A stretch of DNA of 64,000 bases from JBBDWJ01 sp040902925 (GTDB lineage Bacteria; Acidobacteriota; Terriglobia; Bryobacterales; UBA6623): assembly GCA_040902925.1 (NCBI GenBank), contig JBBDWJ010000288.1:11819-75818 (forward strand). The letters run 5' to 3'. Of this stretch, positions 25,415 to 33,124 are shown in pieces. Position numbers and translations under genes: made by a program. Within the stretch, counting starts at the first letter, position 1. Each line of letters starts with the position of its first letter. The notes under the pieces were generated by a model. It had not been told where the DNA came from. It made no database searches and saw only the letters and a list, made by a program, of their open reading frames with translations.

Positions 25415-26205
25415 AGCACGCGCGCCTCGAAGCGGAGTTTTTCGAGGAGCTTGGCCGCGGCTTCTTTCGGCGACCCTTCGAGAAACTGGGTCTGTTTGGC
25501 GCTCTTGGGCGCGTACAACCGCCGGATTGACTGTCTTGACGCTAGCTCGACGCCAAGATCTTGCGGCGTGTAGCGCTGCAGGGGTTTCGATTTCGCCTTC
25601 TTGATTCCTATCAGGGTCGCGTAGCGCACTTTGTTGATTCCCGACTGGATGGTAAGCAGCGCCGGCAACGGCATCTCGACATGCTGAAACCAGCCGGCTT
25701 CGAGCTCGCGCTTGACGCGGATCGAGGAGCCTTCGGCGGAGACCTCCATGATGCCTTCGGCTACGACCTCCATGATGATCGTGCCGTGCGGCAGGCCCAA
25801 TAGCTCGGCGAGGATCACACCGACCTGTCCGAAGCCGGCGTCGTCGGATTGCAACCCGGTCAGCACGAGATCGTGCTTCTCCTTGCTGAGGGCCGCCGCC
25901 AGGGCTCCGGCGGTGGCCAAGGCATCGCTTTGCGCGAAACGATCGTCTTCGATCAGGATGCCGCGGTCGGCTCCTTTCGCGAGGGCTTCACGAATCGTCG
26001 AGGCCGATCGAGCAGGCCCGGCTGTTACGGCGACTACTTCACCACCGTGCTTCTCCTTCAGACGCAGCCCTTCCTCCAGCGCGAAGGCGTCGGGCTCATT
26101 CATCTCGAAGCTGAGATCGCCGTCGTCGATCCAGTCGCCGGCGGTGTTGACTCGAATCAACGAGTCGCGCGCCGGCACTTGTTTGAGGCAGACGAAGATA
26201 TTCAT
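25411..26205 (-). CDS. etfB: Electron transfer flavoprotein beta subunit
   Basis: A 264-residue EtfB with AMP-binding fold: MNIFVCLKQVPARDS, MNEPDAFALEEGLRLKE, TAGPA.....REALAKGADR, VLTGLQSDDAGFGQVGVILAELLGLP and VKRELEAGW..VEMPLPALLTIQSGIN. In the middle, an eight-residue unit is repeated in tandem (IMEVVAEG then IMEVSAEG), a 24-bp in-frame duplication. The unit sits between two strands where the family has a short turn, so the fold is probably kept. It is the first gene of etfBA and lies 100 bases after fabF on the same strand, with a palindromic repeat between them. Confidence 0.95.
   Translation of the reverse strand: MNIFVCLKQVPARDSLIRVNTAGDWIDDGDLSFEMNEPDAFALEEGLRLKEKHGGEVVAVTAGPARSASTIREALAKGADRGILIEDDRFAQSDALATAGALAAALSKEKHDLVLTGLQSDDAGFGQVGVILAELLGLPHGTIIMEVVAEGIMEVSAEGSSIRVKRELEAGWFQHVEMPLPALLTIQSGINKVRYATLIGIKKAKSKPLQRYTPQDLGVELASRQSIRRLYAPKSAKQTQFLEGSPKEAAAKLLEKLRFEARVL
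25729..25776. repeat. 24-bp tandem duplication inside etfB
   Basis: Two adjacent 24-base units, 25729-25752 and 25753-25776, are identical except at a block of four bases (CGGA versus CTAC). Read on the minus strand they encode eight residues twice. Confidence 0.9.
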
Positions 26206-26278
26206 GGAAGGTGGAACAGACAGTCCAGTCTGTTCAGAGCTAGCGTTTCCGGGACCGTGGAGCGCTGCCGTATCCCAA

Positions 26279-26305
26279 GGACAGACCGGATTGTCTGTCC
26301 CACTG
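26279..26305. repeat. Dispersed 27-bp palindromic repeat, copy 1
   Basis: A segment centred on GGACAGAC...GTCTGTCC between fabF and etfB. The same 27 bases with one mismatch occur at 31906-31932. A looser related palindrome, GAACAGAC...GTCTGTTC, lies just before it at about 26214-26236. It directly abuts the fabF stop codon, so it could also act as a transcript end or stability element. Confidence 0.8.
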
Positions 26306-27544
26306 TTACCCGGAATATCTTCGGAAAATCAGCGCCCCGTTGGTGCCGCCGAAGCCGAAGGAATTGGTCAGCGCGTATTCCATGGCCAGCGGCCGCACCT
26401 TGTTGGGCACGTAGTCGAGGTCGCAACCTTCATCCGGCGTGAAGTAATTGATGGTCGGCGGCACGATCTGGTCCCGCAAGGCCAGGGCGATGATGCCGGC
26501 CTCCAGTCCGCCGGCGCCGCCCAGCAAATGGCCGGTCATCGACTTGGTTGAGCTTACCGCCAGCTTCTGGGCGTGCTCGCCGAATGCCTGCTTGATGGCG
26601 CTGGTCTCGACGCGGTCGCCGACCGGCGTCGACGTGCCGTGCGCGTTGACGTAGGCAATGTCGCTCGGGGAGATACCGGCGTCCTCGATGGCGTTGCGCA
26701 TCACCCGGCAGGCGCCGTCGCCGTCTTCAGGGGGCGAGGTCATGTGGAACGCATCGCCGCTCATGCCATAGCCGACCACCTCGGCGACGATCGGAGCGTT
26801 GCGCGCCACGGCGTGCCCCATTTCTTCGAGAATCAATACACCGGCCCCCTCGCCGACGACAAACCCGTCGCGGTCGCGGTCCCAGGGGCGGCTGGCGTGC
26901 TCAGGCTCGTCGTTGCGGGTCGACAGCGCGCGCATGGCGGCGAATCCGCCTACACCCATCGGCGTGATCGCGGCCTCGGCCCCTCCGCAGATCATCACGT
27001 CGGCGTCGCCGCGCGTGATGAGGCGAAACGAGTCCCCAACCGCGTGCGCGCCGGTCGTGCACGCCGTCGCCGTGGCGGAGTTCGGTCCCTTTGCTCCCAG
27101 CCGGATCGAAACATGACCCGAGGCCAGGTTGACGATGCTGGCGGGAATGAAGAACGGCGAGATCCGCCGCGGCCCGCCTTCGAGCAGCGCACGGTGCTCG
27201 CGTTCGATCACATCGAATCCGCCGATACCGCTGCCGATGTAGACCCCGGTGCGCCTGGCGTTATCGGGGGTTACCTTCAACCCCGCCTGCTCGACGGCGC
27301 TTTCGGTGGCCGCGAGCGCGAAGAAGATGAACCGGCCCATCTTCTTGATGTCTTTTGGCGTGACGTAGTTGAGGGGATCGAAGTTCTTGACTTCGCCGGC
27401 GATGCGGCAGGAAAACCCCGTGGGGTCAAACAACGTGATCGGAGCGATGCCGCCACGCCCTTCGCAAAGGGCCTGCCAGGTCTCGTTCGTGCCGATTCCT
27501 ACTGGAGAGACGAGGCCAACACCGGTAACGACAACCCTGCGCAA
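26306..27544 (-). CDS. fabF: Beta-ketoacyl-ACP synthase II
   Basis: A 412-residue condensing enzyme of fatty acid elongation. The catalytic triad is visible: Cys162 in ATACTTGAHAVG, His in NAHGTSTPVGD (about 303) and His in TKSMTGHLLGGAG (about 340). Start and end blocks (RVVVTGVGLVSPVG; NSFGFGGTNGALIF) are typical of FabF rather than FabB. The start is TTG 27544, with AAGGGAG about ten bases upstream. It follows acpP at 47 bases, the standard acpP-fabF pair, and both are co-directional with etfBA. Confidence 0.97.
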   Translation of the reverse strand: MRRVVVTGVGLVSPVGIGTNETWQALCEGRGGIAPITLFDPTGFSCRIAGEVKNFDPLNYVTPKDIKKMGRFIFFALAATESAVEQAGLKVTPDNARRTGVYIGSGIGGFDVIEREHRALLEGGPRRISPFFIPASIVNLASGHVSIRLGAKGPNSATATACTTGAHAVGDSFRLITRGDADVMICGGAEAAITPMGVGGFAAMRALSTRNDEPEHASRPWDRDRDGFVVGEGAGVLILEEMGHAVARNAPIVAEVVGYGMSGDAFHMTSPPEDGDGACRVMRNAIEDAGISPSDIAYVNAHGTSTPVGDRVETSAIKQAFGEHAQKLAVSSTKSMTGHLLGGAGGLEAGIIALALRDQIVPPTINYFTPDEGCDLDYVPNKVRPLAMEYALTNSFGFGGTNGALIFRRYSG

Positions 27545-27591
27545 GAAACCTAGCTCCCTTCAAAGTGGACGCAAACCCGATGCTTCACGGA

Positions 27592-27828
27592 CTACTTCTT
27601 TTTGTGGGCCTCGATGTATTTGATGGCGTCGTCAACGGTGCGGATCTTTTCAGCTTCGTCGTCAGGGATTTCGATATTGAAGGCCTCCTCAAACGCCATG
27701 ATCAGCTCGACGATATCGAGAGAGTCCGCGTTCAAGGTCTCCACGAACGAGGCGTCGCGGGCGACTTCCGACTCCTCGACGCTCAACTGTTCGCAGATGA
27801 TCTGCTTCACTTTCTGCTCAACGTCCAT
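27592..27828 (-). CDS. acpP: Acyl carrier protein
   Basis: A 78-residue acidic four-helix protein that carries the growing fatty acid on 4'-phosphopantetheine. Ser36 in ADSLD is the attachment site. EELMAFEEAFNIEIPDDEAEKI-type helix II/III sequence is present as VELIMAFEEAFNIEIPD. ATG 27828 has a strong GGAGG eight bases upstream. Unlike most ACPs it has NADSLD instead of GADSLD. It is the first gene before fabF. Confidence 0.98.
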   Translation of the reverse strand: MDVEQKVKQIICEQLSVEESEVARDASFVETLNADSLDIVELIMAFEEAFNIEIPDDEAEKIRTVDDAIKYIEAHKKK

Positions 27829-27917
27829 GTATCCTCCGGAAACGGCTCGGGCAAACCTTTGATTCTAACGGGGGGACGTGCGGGGCGCAAGCGGGTACTT
27901 ACCGGGTTTCCAAGGGC

Positions 27918-28043
27918 AGGTTTCAGGGACCGAGGGTCCAAGACGGATTGCCTCGTATAAGCCTTTGGCCTACGGAACAAAACAGTAGGCCGTCCCGGAC
28001 AACTGTCTACAACCTGAAACCTAACACCCGGAACCTGAAACCT
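27918..28043. repeat. CCTGAAACCT short repeats in the lexA-acpP interval
   Basis: The decamer CCTGAAACCT occurs in direct copies within AACCTGAAACCT at 28011-28022 and 28032-28043, and in inverted form (AGGTTTCAGG) at 27918-27927. The 221-base interval 27829-28049 between the lexA stop and acpP holds no gene; this is the only structure I see besides the acpP ribosome site. Confidence 0.6.
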
Positions 28044-28049
28044 CTCCCA

Positions 28050-28700
28050 TCACCGGTATTTACGGTGGACGGCCAGCACGCGCCCCTGGATCTGCAAGTC
28101 TGAAAGCGGAACCATGATGGGATCCATCGTCGAGTTCGCCGGCTGCAAGCGGGCCTTGCCGCCCGATTCGTGATAGAACCTCTTCAGCGTCGATTCCGAC
28201 CCCCCAACCAGCGCTACAACGATGTCGCCGTCGCGCACCTGCTCGGTTTTTTCCACCAGGACGTAGTCGCCCTCCATGATGTGATCCTCGATCATCGATT
28301 CGCCTCGCACCTCCAGGGCATAGACGTCCGGCGCGCCGAGAAAATCCTTGAACGAAAGCGATTCCTGATTCGGAAAGGCTTCGATCGGGCGCCCCGCGGC
28401 GATCGTCCCGAGCAAAGGCGTGGAGAGGGAGGGCGGCGCGAAAGCGTTGTGGGCGGCCTCCTGCCGCTTCAGGCGCAACTCGCGGTAGTATTTGGGCCCC
28501 AGCTCGAGCGCGCGGCTCTGATTGAAGCTGCGCTTGAGATACCCCTTGGTTTCGAGCGCGGTGAGGTGCTTGTGAACGGTGGCGATTGACGCCAACCCCA
28601 TGCCGTCCGCAATCTCTTCGAAACTGGGGCTGAACTCGTGTTCCTTGAGAAAGACCACGATGAAGTCGAGCACTTCTTTCTGCCGTCTGGTGAGTGCCAT
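28050..28700 (-). CDS. lexA: SOS repressor LexA
   Basis: A 216-residue LexA. Residues 1-66 are the winged-helix DNA-binding domain (TRRQKEVLDFI, FSPSFEEIADGMGLAS). Self-cleavage occurs between Ala102 and Gly103 in GTIAAGRP, with Ser135 (RGESM) and Lys173 (TLKRFY) as the catalytic dyad; all are intact. DNA damage sensed by RecA should trigger cleavage. ATG 28700 follows GGAGAAGG. In the upstream region I see one GTTC element but no clear symmetrical SOS box, so autoregulation is likely by family but not shown here. bshC lies upstream on the same strand beyond two hairpins. Confidence 0.96.
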   Translation of the reverse strand: MALTRRQKEVLDFIVVFLKEHEFSPSFEEIADGMGLASIATVHKHLTALETKGYLKRSFNQSRALELGPKYYRELRLKRQEAAHNAFAPPSLSTPLLGTIAAGRPIEAFPNQESLSFKDFLGAPDVYALEVRGESMIEDHIMEGDYVLVEKTEQVRDGDIVVALVGGSESTLKRFYHESGGKARLQPANSTMDPIMVPLSDLQIQGRVLAVHRKYR

Positions 28701-28777
28701 CGCCTTCTCCTTCGCCCTCTATTCTAGGGGAACAAAAAGAGAAAGGCAAGAAGTGAAGCCTAATCCTGCGCAAGGTA

Positions 28778-28814
28778 GGACAGGCGCTCTCGCCTGTCCA
28801 GGGCGCCAGCGCCC
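28778..28814. repeat. Two adjacent strong hairpins, REP-like
   Basis: GGACAGGCG pairs with its exact complement across a 4-nt loop (28778-28799), and GGGCGC/GCGCCC with a 2-nt loop follows at once (28801-28814). They lie in the 186 bases between the bshC stop and lexA start. They may be a dispersed repeat related in its GGACAG start to those at 26279 and 31906, or a transcript end for bshC; no T-run is present. Confidence 0.65.
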
Positions 28815-28886
28815 GTGCCGTCTTCATCATGCTTGAACGCTTAGCGATCTGGTGCGATTTGCAGATACGCGCGGGCCGATCGTGGT

Positions 28887-30488
28887 CTAAACCGACAAAA
28901 CCTGATGGTCGTGACAGTCCGGGTTAATCGCGTCGTAGATGCGGTCGACGAGATCGAGGCCATGAGCGGCCAGGAACGGAAGGGCGCAATAGACGCGTTC
29001 CTGCAGCGTCTTGTGGGGGAACAAAAGCCGGGAAAGATATTCCGCTTCCTCCGCGGCACGGCTGTCTCGCCGCAGGCTCTCATGAGCGGCCTTGGAGCGG
29101 ATCTTCTGAAACTGATAGCGAATCTTGCGGCGCGAACGGTCGAGCGCGTCGGCCAGCGTCGGGTCGAACTGATCGAGGCGCGCCGCGACGGCGGTCAGCG
29201 AGCGCTCCAATTGCGCCTCGCCCTGGGAAAAGGCCTGCTGCAATTCGGCCGGCACGAGCCGCCCGGCTATTGTTTTCCGAACCGCCTCCGGTCCGAGGAA
29301 ACAATCGGTCAGCGAAAGCCCATAGCGGTCGAGAAGCTTTCGCGCGCGCGCATCGACGATCGAAAAGGACGCGCGAGGGACCACGACCGGCATGCGACCC
29401 AGGAGCTGCGAATACACCCTCTCCGCCTGCGCCAGATAGGCCAGTTCGGCCGGTCCGCCGATGTAGACCGCCGTCGGCAGCAGGAAATCCTGCATCACCG
29501 GGCGCAGCAGCGCGTTGGGCGAAAAATCCTCCGGGCGCTCGACCACGCGCGCCAGCAGCTCCGCAGTCGAATAGCTGCGGCCGCCGCCCTTGTAGATATC
29601 CCCGGAGCGACGCAGCGCGATGCGTTTGCCGTCTTCGATCAAAAAAACCAGCGACGTATCAGCGGCGACGTGGACCTGGGTGTGATAGCCCGCACTCTCC
29701 AGTTCGCGGCCCCGCTCCATCAACTGTTCGATCAGAGCCGGGCTTTGCTCGATGGCGTCTCGCAGCAGCGGCTGGGCGAGGCGTCGAATTGCGGGCCTCA
29801 TCGGATTGAGATGAAGCAGCCCGTAACGCCCAAGCATCTTGCGAAACAGCGCGGAAAAGCCGGACCCGAATGTGCTCGACCCGGCGTAGGCCTCTGCGGT
29901 GATTTCGCTGACCTCGTTGCCAAAGGGCAGCGCCGAAAGCGCACCGCGCAGTTCGTCGAGCGCGGCGGAGGTCAAAGCTACGCCTCCGACCGGCTGATTG
30001 GGCTCTCCGCGAGTCTCGGCTTTCATGCGGACCGGCTCGCGCGAGGCGTCGAAGGTCCAGGCATGATCCACTTCCGCCAGGTCATGGTCTTCGGTGGCCA
30101 GCCAGAAAACCGGCACGGCCGAAATGCCTTGCGAGGTGAGGTGGCCAGCGAGCCGTGCGGCGGTCAGCGCCTTGTAGATCGCAAAAACAGGGCCGCCAAA
30201 CAGGCCGACCTGTTGGCCGGTGACGACGACCACCGTTTTGGGATCGCGGAGCTGTGCGAGGTGCGCTTCGACGGCAAGCCCGCCATCGGTGTTCTGCTCG
30301 GCCAGTGCTTCGACAAGAGCCCCCCGGCGTCCAGCGTCGAACTGCATCTCAGCGATGGCGGCGGGAACCGACGAAAGGGCGGGCGCGTGGCGGTAGAAAC
30401 GGCTGGCGCGTTCGGATTCGTAAAGATAGTCGAGAAACAGCGGCGTTGAGGCCGGGATTTCGCTGTGCCGGATACAGGCGCCGCTCAT
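28887..30488 (-). CDS. bshC: Bacillithiol biosynthesis cysteine-adding enzyme BshC
   Basis: A 533-residue BshC, which joins cysteine to glucosaminyl-malate in the last step of bacillithiol synthesis. Family blocks are VVVVTGQQVGLFGGPVFAIYKALTAARLA, VFWLATEDHDLAEVDHAW, LHLNPMRPAIRRLA, YIGGPAELAYLAQ.E..Y and PRASFSIVDAR, followed by a long coiled coil and an end with DLVDRIYDAINPDCHDHQVLSV. I use ATG 30488 (MSGACIRHSEIP); the frame is open to 30581 but those 31 residues are not family-like. No bshA or bshB is seen nearby. Confidence 0.93.
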   Translation of the reverse strand: MSGACIRHSEIPASTPLFLDYLYESERASRFYRHAPALSSVPAAIAEMQFDAGRRGALVEALAEQNTDGGLAVEAHLAQLRDPKTVVVVTGQQVGLFGGPVFAIYKALTAARLAGHLTSQGISAVPVFWLATEDHDLAEVDHAWTFDASREPVRMKAETRGEPNQPVGGVALTSAALDELRGALSALPFGNEVSEITAEAYAGSSTFGSGFSALFRKMLGRYGLLHLNPMRPAIRRLAQPLLRDAIEQSPALIEQLMERGRELESAGYHTQVHVAADTSLVFLIEDGKRIALRRSGDIYKGGGRSYSTAELLARVVERPEDFSPNALLRPVMQDFLLPTAVYIGGPAELAYLAQAERVYSQLLGRMPVVVPRASFSIVDARARKLLDRYGLSLTDCFLGPEAVRKTIAGRLVPAELQQAFSQGEAQLERSLTAVAARLDQFDPTLADALDRSRRKIRYQFQKIRSKAAHESLRRDSRAAEEAEYLSRLLFPHKTLQERVYCALPFLAAHGLDLVDRIYDAINPDCHDHQVLSV

Positions 30489-30673
30489 GGCTTTCAAATC
30501 GTGCGATCCAGTGGTGCGAACGTGCTGGATGGAAGGCCTGAAAAGGAAGCAGCAAACCTCGCTGCGCGGCCCGCGAAACAAACGTAAAGAGATGGCCCGA
30601 GCCTAATGGATCAGGATACCAGACTCGCGCCGGCGAACCGGCGGGGCCCGATGTTTCAAGTTCGTCAACGAGC

Positions 30674-30704
30674 TTGAACGCTCCGCTGGTGCTGGGAGTA
30701 TAGA
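30674..30704 (+). promoter_or_regulatory. Possible sigma-70 promoter for hemW
   Basis: TTGAAC at 30674-30679 and TATAGA at 30699-30704 are separated by 19 bases and lie 25 bases before the hemW ATG. The spacing is one or two bases too long, so this is a weak call. The rest of the 240-base interval 30489-30728 shows nothing else. Confidence 0.3.
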
Positions 30705-30728
30705 ACTGCGCCGCTGATATGCTAAGCA

Positions 30729-31859
30729 ATGTCGCTGTTGCGGCGACACACAGTCGTGACGGGAGCCTACATCTCGTTTCCTTTCTGCGCGCAGAAGTGC
30801 ACTTACTGCAACTTCGCCTCGGATGTATTTCCACGCGATCTGATTGGCCCGTACGTGGAGAGCTTGCGCGCGGAGATTCTGGGCGCAGCGTTTCCTAGCG
30901 AGCCGGACACACTCTATCTGGGCGGTGGTACGCCCAGCCTGCTGGACCGTCCTGAGCTGGCCGCAATTCTTGAATATTTGCCGGTGAAGCAGTGGCGCGA
31001 AGCGACGATCGAGGCCGCGCCCGGCACCATCACGCCCGAGAGAGCGGCAGCGTGGGCCAGTCTTGGAATCAACCGTGTCAGTCTCGGCGTACAGTCGTTC
31101 GTGCCGCAAGTGGCCCGTGCCGCCGGTCGCCGCCATACACCCGAGCAGGTTGCCGCCGAGATCGAGACACTGGCCCGCGAAGGCATTTCCAACATCAATA
31201 TTGATTTGATTTCAGGGCTTGCCCACGAGACCGCTGAAACCTGGGAGACGTCGCTCGATTGGCTGGTGCGGCTGGCTCCGCCGCACGTTTCCGTCTACAT
31301 GCTGGAAGTGGACGACGAAAGCCGCCTCGGTGAAGAATTACGCTCCGGAGGCCGGCGGTACGGGGCCGGCGCCGTCCCGCCGGAAGACGACATCGCCGAT
31401 TTCTATTCGCACGCCATCGAGCGGTTACGCGAGATCTCGGTACTGCAGTACGAGATTTCGAACTTTGCCCGCCCGGGCTGCGAGTCGGCGCACAACCTCA
31501 AATACTGGAACATGCAGCCGTATATTGGCTTCGGCGCGGACGCCCATTCGTTCGACGGCGAGCGGCGCTGGAGCAATGTCGAGTCACCCGCGGAATACAT
31601 CGACCGCACGCGAACCGGGAGCGTCCGGCGCGAAGTCGAGGAAGTCGACCCCGGCCGCCGCCTCCAGGAAAAGTACTTCACAGGCCTGCGCCAAATCGCG
31701 GGGATCCAGCCGAGTGAATCGGAGATTCGGCCCTTTCAGGCTTCGATCGACAACCTGACCGAGCGGGGCTGGCTGGCCTGGACTCCCGAGGGCCGCCTGC
31801 GTCTGACAACGCAGGGAGTGATGTTCTCCAACGAAGTCTTTGAGCAGTTCATCGCGTAG
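30729..31859 (+). CDS. hemW: HemW-type radical SAM heme chaperone
   Basis: A 376-residue radical SAM protein of the HemN-like group. The 4Fe-4S motif CxxxCxxC is Cys20, Cys24 and Cys27 (CAQKCTYCNF), with GAYISFPFC before it; LGGGTPSLL, EAAPGTITPE, NRVSLGVQSF and NINIDLISGLAHET follow. The short length and lack of the N-terminal HemN extension point to HemW, which binds heme and delivers it to respiratory proteins, rather than to the oxygen-independent coproporphyrinogen oxidase itself. It is a single gene, divergent from bshC. Confidence 0.92.
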   Translation: MSLLRRHTVVTGAYISFPFCAQKCTYCNFASDVFPRDLIGPYVESLRAEILGAAFPSEPDTLYLGGGTPSLLDRPELAAILEYLPVKQWREATIEAAPGTITPERAAAWASLGINRVSLGVQSFVPQVARAAGRRHTPEQVAAEIETLAREGISNINIDLISGLAHETAETWETSLDWLVRLAPPHVSVYMLEVDDESRLGEELRSGGRRYGAGAVPPEDDIADFYSHAIERLREISVLQYEISNFARPGCESAHNLKYWNMQPYIGFGADAHSFDGERRWSNVESPAEYIDRTRTGSVRREVEEVDPGRRLQEKYFTGLRQIAGIQPSESEIRPFQASIDNLTERGWLAWTPEGRLRLTTQGVMFSNEVFEQFIA

Positions 31860-31905
31860 GAGCATACGACTTCGGCGTCGGCGCGAGTTTGTGGACAGAC
31901 AGGGC

Positions 31906-31932
31906 GGACAGACAGGATTGTCTGTCCCACTG
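31906..31932. repeat. Dispersed 27-bp palindromic repeat, copy 2
   Basis: Same sequence as 26279-26305 with one changed base, in the same orientation relative to the window. A partial unit GGACAGACAGGG stands just before it at 31893-31904, so the element looks like a small tandem. It lies between the hemW stop and the threonine aldolase start. Confidence 0.8.
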
Positions 31933-32031
31933 GAGGGATTCAAGGCCTCCCCGCCCATCCCCCTATAATGGGCTCAAAACCAAAATCCGATGGCGCAACC
32001 CTGCTTGATGTCATCCGACCACGCAATCAAT

Positions 32032-33093
32032 ATGCCTAAGCTCATCGATCTCAGAAGCGACACCGTAACGAAACCGACGCCGGAAATGCGGCGAGCGATC
32101 GCCGAAGCCGAAGTTGGTGACGACGTATACGGCGAAGACCCCACCGTCAACCGGCTGGAGGAAACCGCCGCCCGGGTTACTGGCAAGCAAGCCGCGGTAT
32201 TCGTTCCGTCGGGCACGATGGGCAACCAGATCGCGATCAACGTCCATACGCGGCCAGGCCACGAGATCATCTGCGACGAACGTTCGCACATCGTTCTGTA
32301 CGAGATGGGCGGGCCGGCGTCCAACTCCGGCTGCGTCACTCGGACGATCCCCACCGCCGACGGCATCCTTACTTGGGGCGAGATCCGCAAGCGCGTTCGC
32401 ACGCCGTCGGACCACTATCGCGGAACGGGCCTGATCAGTCTGGAGAATACGCACAACGTGGCCGGAGGGCGCGTCTATCCGGAAGAAGCTGTGGATGAGA
32501 TCTGCGGCCATGCCCACGAGCTTGGCATCAAAGTTCATCTCGACGGGGCGCGCGTTTTCAACGCCGCGGCCTACTGCGGCAAGCCCGTGAGCAAACTCGT
32601 CGAAAAATTCGACTCGGTAATGTTTTGCCTGTCGAAGGGTTTGGGAGCGCCGGTCGGATCGATGCTGGCAGGCTCGCGAGAGTTCATCCAAGAGGCGCGG
32701 CTGGTTCGCAAAGGTTTCGGAGGCGGCATGCGCCAGGCCGGCGTATTGGCCGCGGCGGGGTTGCTGGCGCTCGAGAAATCGCCGGCGGGGCTGGCGGCCG
32801 ATCACGTCAACGCGCGATTTCTAGCCGACTCGCTGGCACAGATGCCAGGGGTGACGATTGACCCCGATGAAGTCGTCACCAACATTCTGTTCTTCGACGT
32901 TTCGGAAACCGGCTTGAGTTGCGTCGATCTGTCGGCGCGCTTGCGGGAAAAAGGCGTGCTGGCCAACGGAGTCGCCGGCCGCATGCGCATGGTCACGCAC
33001 TACGATGTTAGCCGTGAGGACTGCGAACACGCCGTCGCGGCAATGCGGCAAGTGCTCGAAGAGGCGCGCGCCACGATAAGCGCGGGGCGCTGA
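32032..33093 (+). CDS. ltaE: Low-specificity L-threonine aldolase
   Basis: A 353-residue fold-type I PLP enzyme that splits L-threonine or allo-threonine into glycine and acetaldehyde. LIDLRSDTVTKPT and GDDVYGEDPTVNRLE are the family opening; HLDGARVFNAA precedes the PLP lysine Lys202 in FCLSKGLGAPVGSML; GGGMRQAGVLAAA follows. I take ATG 32032 (MPKLIDLRS); ATG 31990 adds 14 unrelated residues. The end of the chain (VTHYDVSREDCEHAV) is also typical. It is convergent with the next gene. Confidence 0.94.
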   Translation: MPKLIDLRSDTVTKPTPEMRRAIAEAEVGDDVYGEDPTVNRLEETAARVTGKQAAVFVPSGTMGNQIAINVHTRPGHEIICDERSHIVLYEMGGPASNSGCVTRTIPTADGILTWGEIRKRVRTPSDHYRGTGLISLENTHNVAGGRVYPEEAVDEICGHAHELGIKVHLDGARVFNAAAYCGKPVSKLVEKFDSVMFCLSKGLGAPVGSMLAGSREFIQEARLVRKGFGGGMRQAGVLAAAGLLALEKSPAGLAADHVNARFLADSLAQMPGVTIDPDEVVTNILFFDVSETGLSCVDLSARLREKGVLANGVAGRMRMVTHYDVSREDCEHAVAAMRQVLEEARATISAGR

Positions 33094-33124
33094 TTGCGCC
33101 CCACGCCTTACCAAGCCCTGTTAC

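Noticed and set aside
28701..28740. SOS box in front of lexA
   Set aside because: One GTTC element is present but neither an inverted nor a direct partner at the known spacings is clear.
28905..30449. Open plus-strand frame of about 514 codons opposite bshC
   Set aside because: It mirrors the bshC codons; BshC motifs on the minus strand are unmistakable.
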